DNA from: Prolixibacteraceae bacterium
GTDB taxonomy: Bacteria; Bacteroidota; Bacteroidia; Bacteroidales; Prolixibacteraceae
NCBI GenBank assembly: GCA_016931875.1
Contig: JAFGDX010000121.1
Location: 1-15,007 of the forward strand
Direction: 5' to 3'
Length of the DNA: 15,007 bases
Shown here: positions 14,066 to 15,007 of the stretch, piece after piece
How positions within the stretch are numbered: the first letter of the stretch is position 1
Layout: every line of letters starts with the position of its first letter
Made by a program: the position numbers and the translations under genes
Notes under the pieces: model-generated
Seen by the model: only the letters and a program-made list of their open reading frames with translations
Databases searched by the model: none
Told to the model about the DNA's origin: nothing

Positions 14066-15007
14066 TCAAAGACTCTCAAGTTTTAAGTTAATTTCTCCCA
14101 ACCACTGTGGCTCATTCTTTTCTGCCAGCTCCAGGGCTTTGAGATAATTGAGCCGTGCTTTTTCCTTTTGTTGTTTTTTTACTTCAATGTCGCCTAACTG
14201 AATGTATAAAACGGCATTGTCAGGAATTACTTTTTGAAGAATATTCAAATATTTTTCGCGCGTTTCGCTTTGCCCCAACATTTCGTAACCATCTGCCATG
14301 CTGATTAGAAAAAAAGGACTGGGCTGTTTCATTCCAATGTTTTTAAAATAATTGGCGTAATTTTCTGAAAAATCATTCAGCCCTTTTTTATCAATTAAAT
14401 CAAACAAAGCAATTCGTTTGTCAGTTTCTGGTTTTTGCGCTTCCATTCCCAATGTAGTAGCCATAAAATTACGGGTTACAAACCGGCTGTTTCCATACAT
14501 ATTCAGCATGGTTGCCACAATAGTTTGGGTTTCGGGTTCAAAAAAAAGATCACAGCTAAATCCCATTCCTCCTCCATTGTGCCCGTAAACTGTTTTTCCC
14601 GGCACCATCCAATCGTTATAAATTTCCAATGCGTATCCGTAATTTTTTGGTGGCATTTCTATATGAGCTGTCATCATCAAATCGAGGTATTTTTCTGAAA
14701 GGAGCTTTTTGTTCATCAGTGCCCATGCAAAGTGATAAAAATCTTCCACACAACTTATCCATCCTCCGGCTCCACCAGCCTGTATGTAATTGAGCGGATA
14801 TTCGTAATATTTTTCAGTTCCAACCCAGCGGTAGGGTCTTGCTCCACGTGAAAAATAAGTGGCCGTATCCATTGTGTAATATGTATTTTTCATTCCTGCC
14901 GGTTCGAAAATGTTTTTCTTGCAGTATTCCCCGAATTCCATTCCCGAAACCTTTTCCACAATTGCTGCCAAAACTTCAAATGCCGAACTGCTGTAATAAA
15001 TTCCTTT
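14066..15007 (-). CDS. serine hydrolase (beta-lactamase-like) with C-terminal TPR-like region, 5' end outside window
   Basis: The frame is open through the right edge; 313 residues are visible and the SxxK motif and signal peptide lie outside. The visible part starts KGIYYSSSAFEVLAAIVEKVSG, spanning the YxN position, where this protein has Y-S-S rather than the usual Y-S-N, followed by the family's helix. HNGGGMG carries the HxG motif. After the hydrolase domain, the last about 100 residues (PFFLISMADGYEMLG, then AVLYIQLGDIEVKKQQKEKARLNYL split by a short linker) look like two tetratricopeptide-like helical repeats. Such 'serine hydrolase plus TPR' proteins are common, exported and uncharacterised in Bacteroidota. 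It lies 30 bases before the S41 peptidase gene. The apparent start at 14971 is an internal TTG, not the true start. Confidence 0.85.
   Translation of the reverse strand, partial: KGIYYSSSAFEVLAAIVEKVSGMEFGEYCKKNIFEPAGMKNTYYTMDTATYFSRGARPYRWVGTEKYYEYPLNYIQAGGAGGWISCVEDFYHFAWALMNKKLLSEKYLDLMMTAHIEMPPKNYGYALEIYNDWMVPGKTVYGHNGGGMGFSCDLFFEPETQTIVATMLNMYGNSRFVTRNFMATTLGMEAQKPETDKRIALFDLIDKKGLNDFSENYANYFKNIGMKQPSPFFLISMADGYEMLGQSETREKYLNILQKVIPDNAVLYIQLGDIEVKKQQKEKARLNYLKALELAEKNEPQWLGEINLKLESL

Noticed and set aside
1..15007. Mobile elements, CRISPR arrays, tRNA/rRNA genes, riboswitches
   Set aside because: No transposase or integrase frames, no regularly spaced repeats, no cloverleaf or rRNA-like stretches were seen; gaps are short and AT-rich.

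Overview
The window (about 15 kb, moderately AT-rich) looks like chromosome of a free-living Bacteroidota, most likely of the Bacteroidales/Marinilabiliales type (Prolixibacteraceae-like; this placement is inference from protein style, not a search). The signs are: start codons without Shine-Dalgarno sequences, TAnnTTTG-like promoter boxes, many Sec-exported proteins and lipoproteins, an ECF sigma factor with a non-FecR anti-sigma partner, the Bacteroidota-type large branched-chain aminotransferase, and a DUF2797 protein. There are no rRNA, tRNA, CRISPR or insertion-sequence signals. Every gap between genes is under 300 bases.

Layout. 1-122 is the tail of an OsmC-family gene on the + strand. 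181-2852 (- strand) is a signalling cassette: an ECF sigma factor (2852-2367), a one-base-overlapping membrane anti-sigma-like protein (2367-1282) and an outer-membrane beta-barrel-like protein (1092-181). 3056-3913 (+) is a secreted TraB/GumN-family protein diverging from the sigma gene. 4006-7477 (-) holds a branched-chain aminotransferase, a DUF2797 zinc-motif protein and an exported M28 metallopeptidase. 7663-8073 (+) is a small four-helix membrane protein. 8188-12432 (-) holds a cytochrome c lipoprotein, a lipoprotein serine hydrolase, a small beta-barrel-like protein, a CPBP membrane protease and a hemerythrin-domain protein. 12599-15007 (-) holds an exported S41 peptidase and a truncated serine hydrolase with a C-terminal TPR-like region.

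Regulation is the most informative part. (1) The sigma gene and the outer-membrane gene 1.2 kb downstream carry the same ECF-style promoter, TCTGTAAC-N16/17-CGTC, each exactly 28 bases before its ATG. The cassette therefore looks like an autoregulated sigma/anti-sigma pair with its own envelope target. It also fixes the sigma start at 2852. (2) Two other upstream regions, before the small beta-barrel gene (10728) and before the hemerythrin gene (12432), share a roughly 90-base module of four blocks at identical spacing, ending in a promoter-like box. This predicts co-regulation by an unidentified factor encoded elsewhere. (3) A 45-base near-perfect palindrome occupies exactly 15 codons at the start of the small beta-barrel gene, resembling an in-frame palindromic insertion.

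The enzymes themselves are mostly recognisable families: export of hydrolases (M28, S41, two penicillin-binding-protein-like serine hydrolases) together with housekeeping amino-acid metabolism. The novelty lies in the regulatory architecture rather than in a new enzyme.
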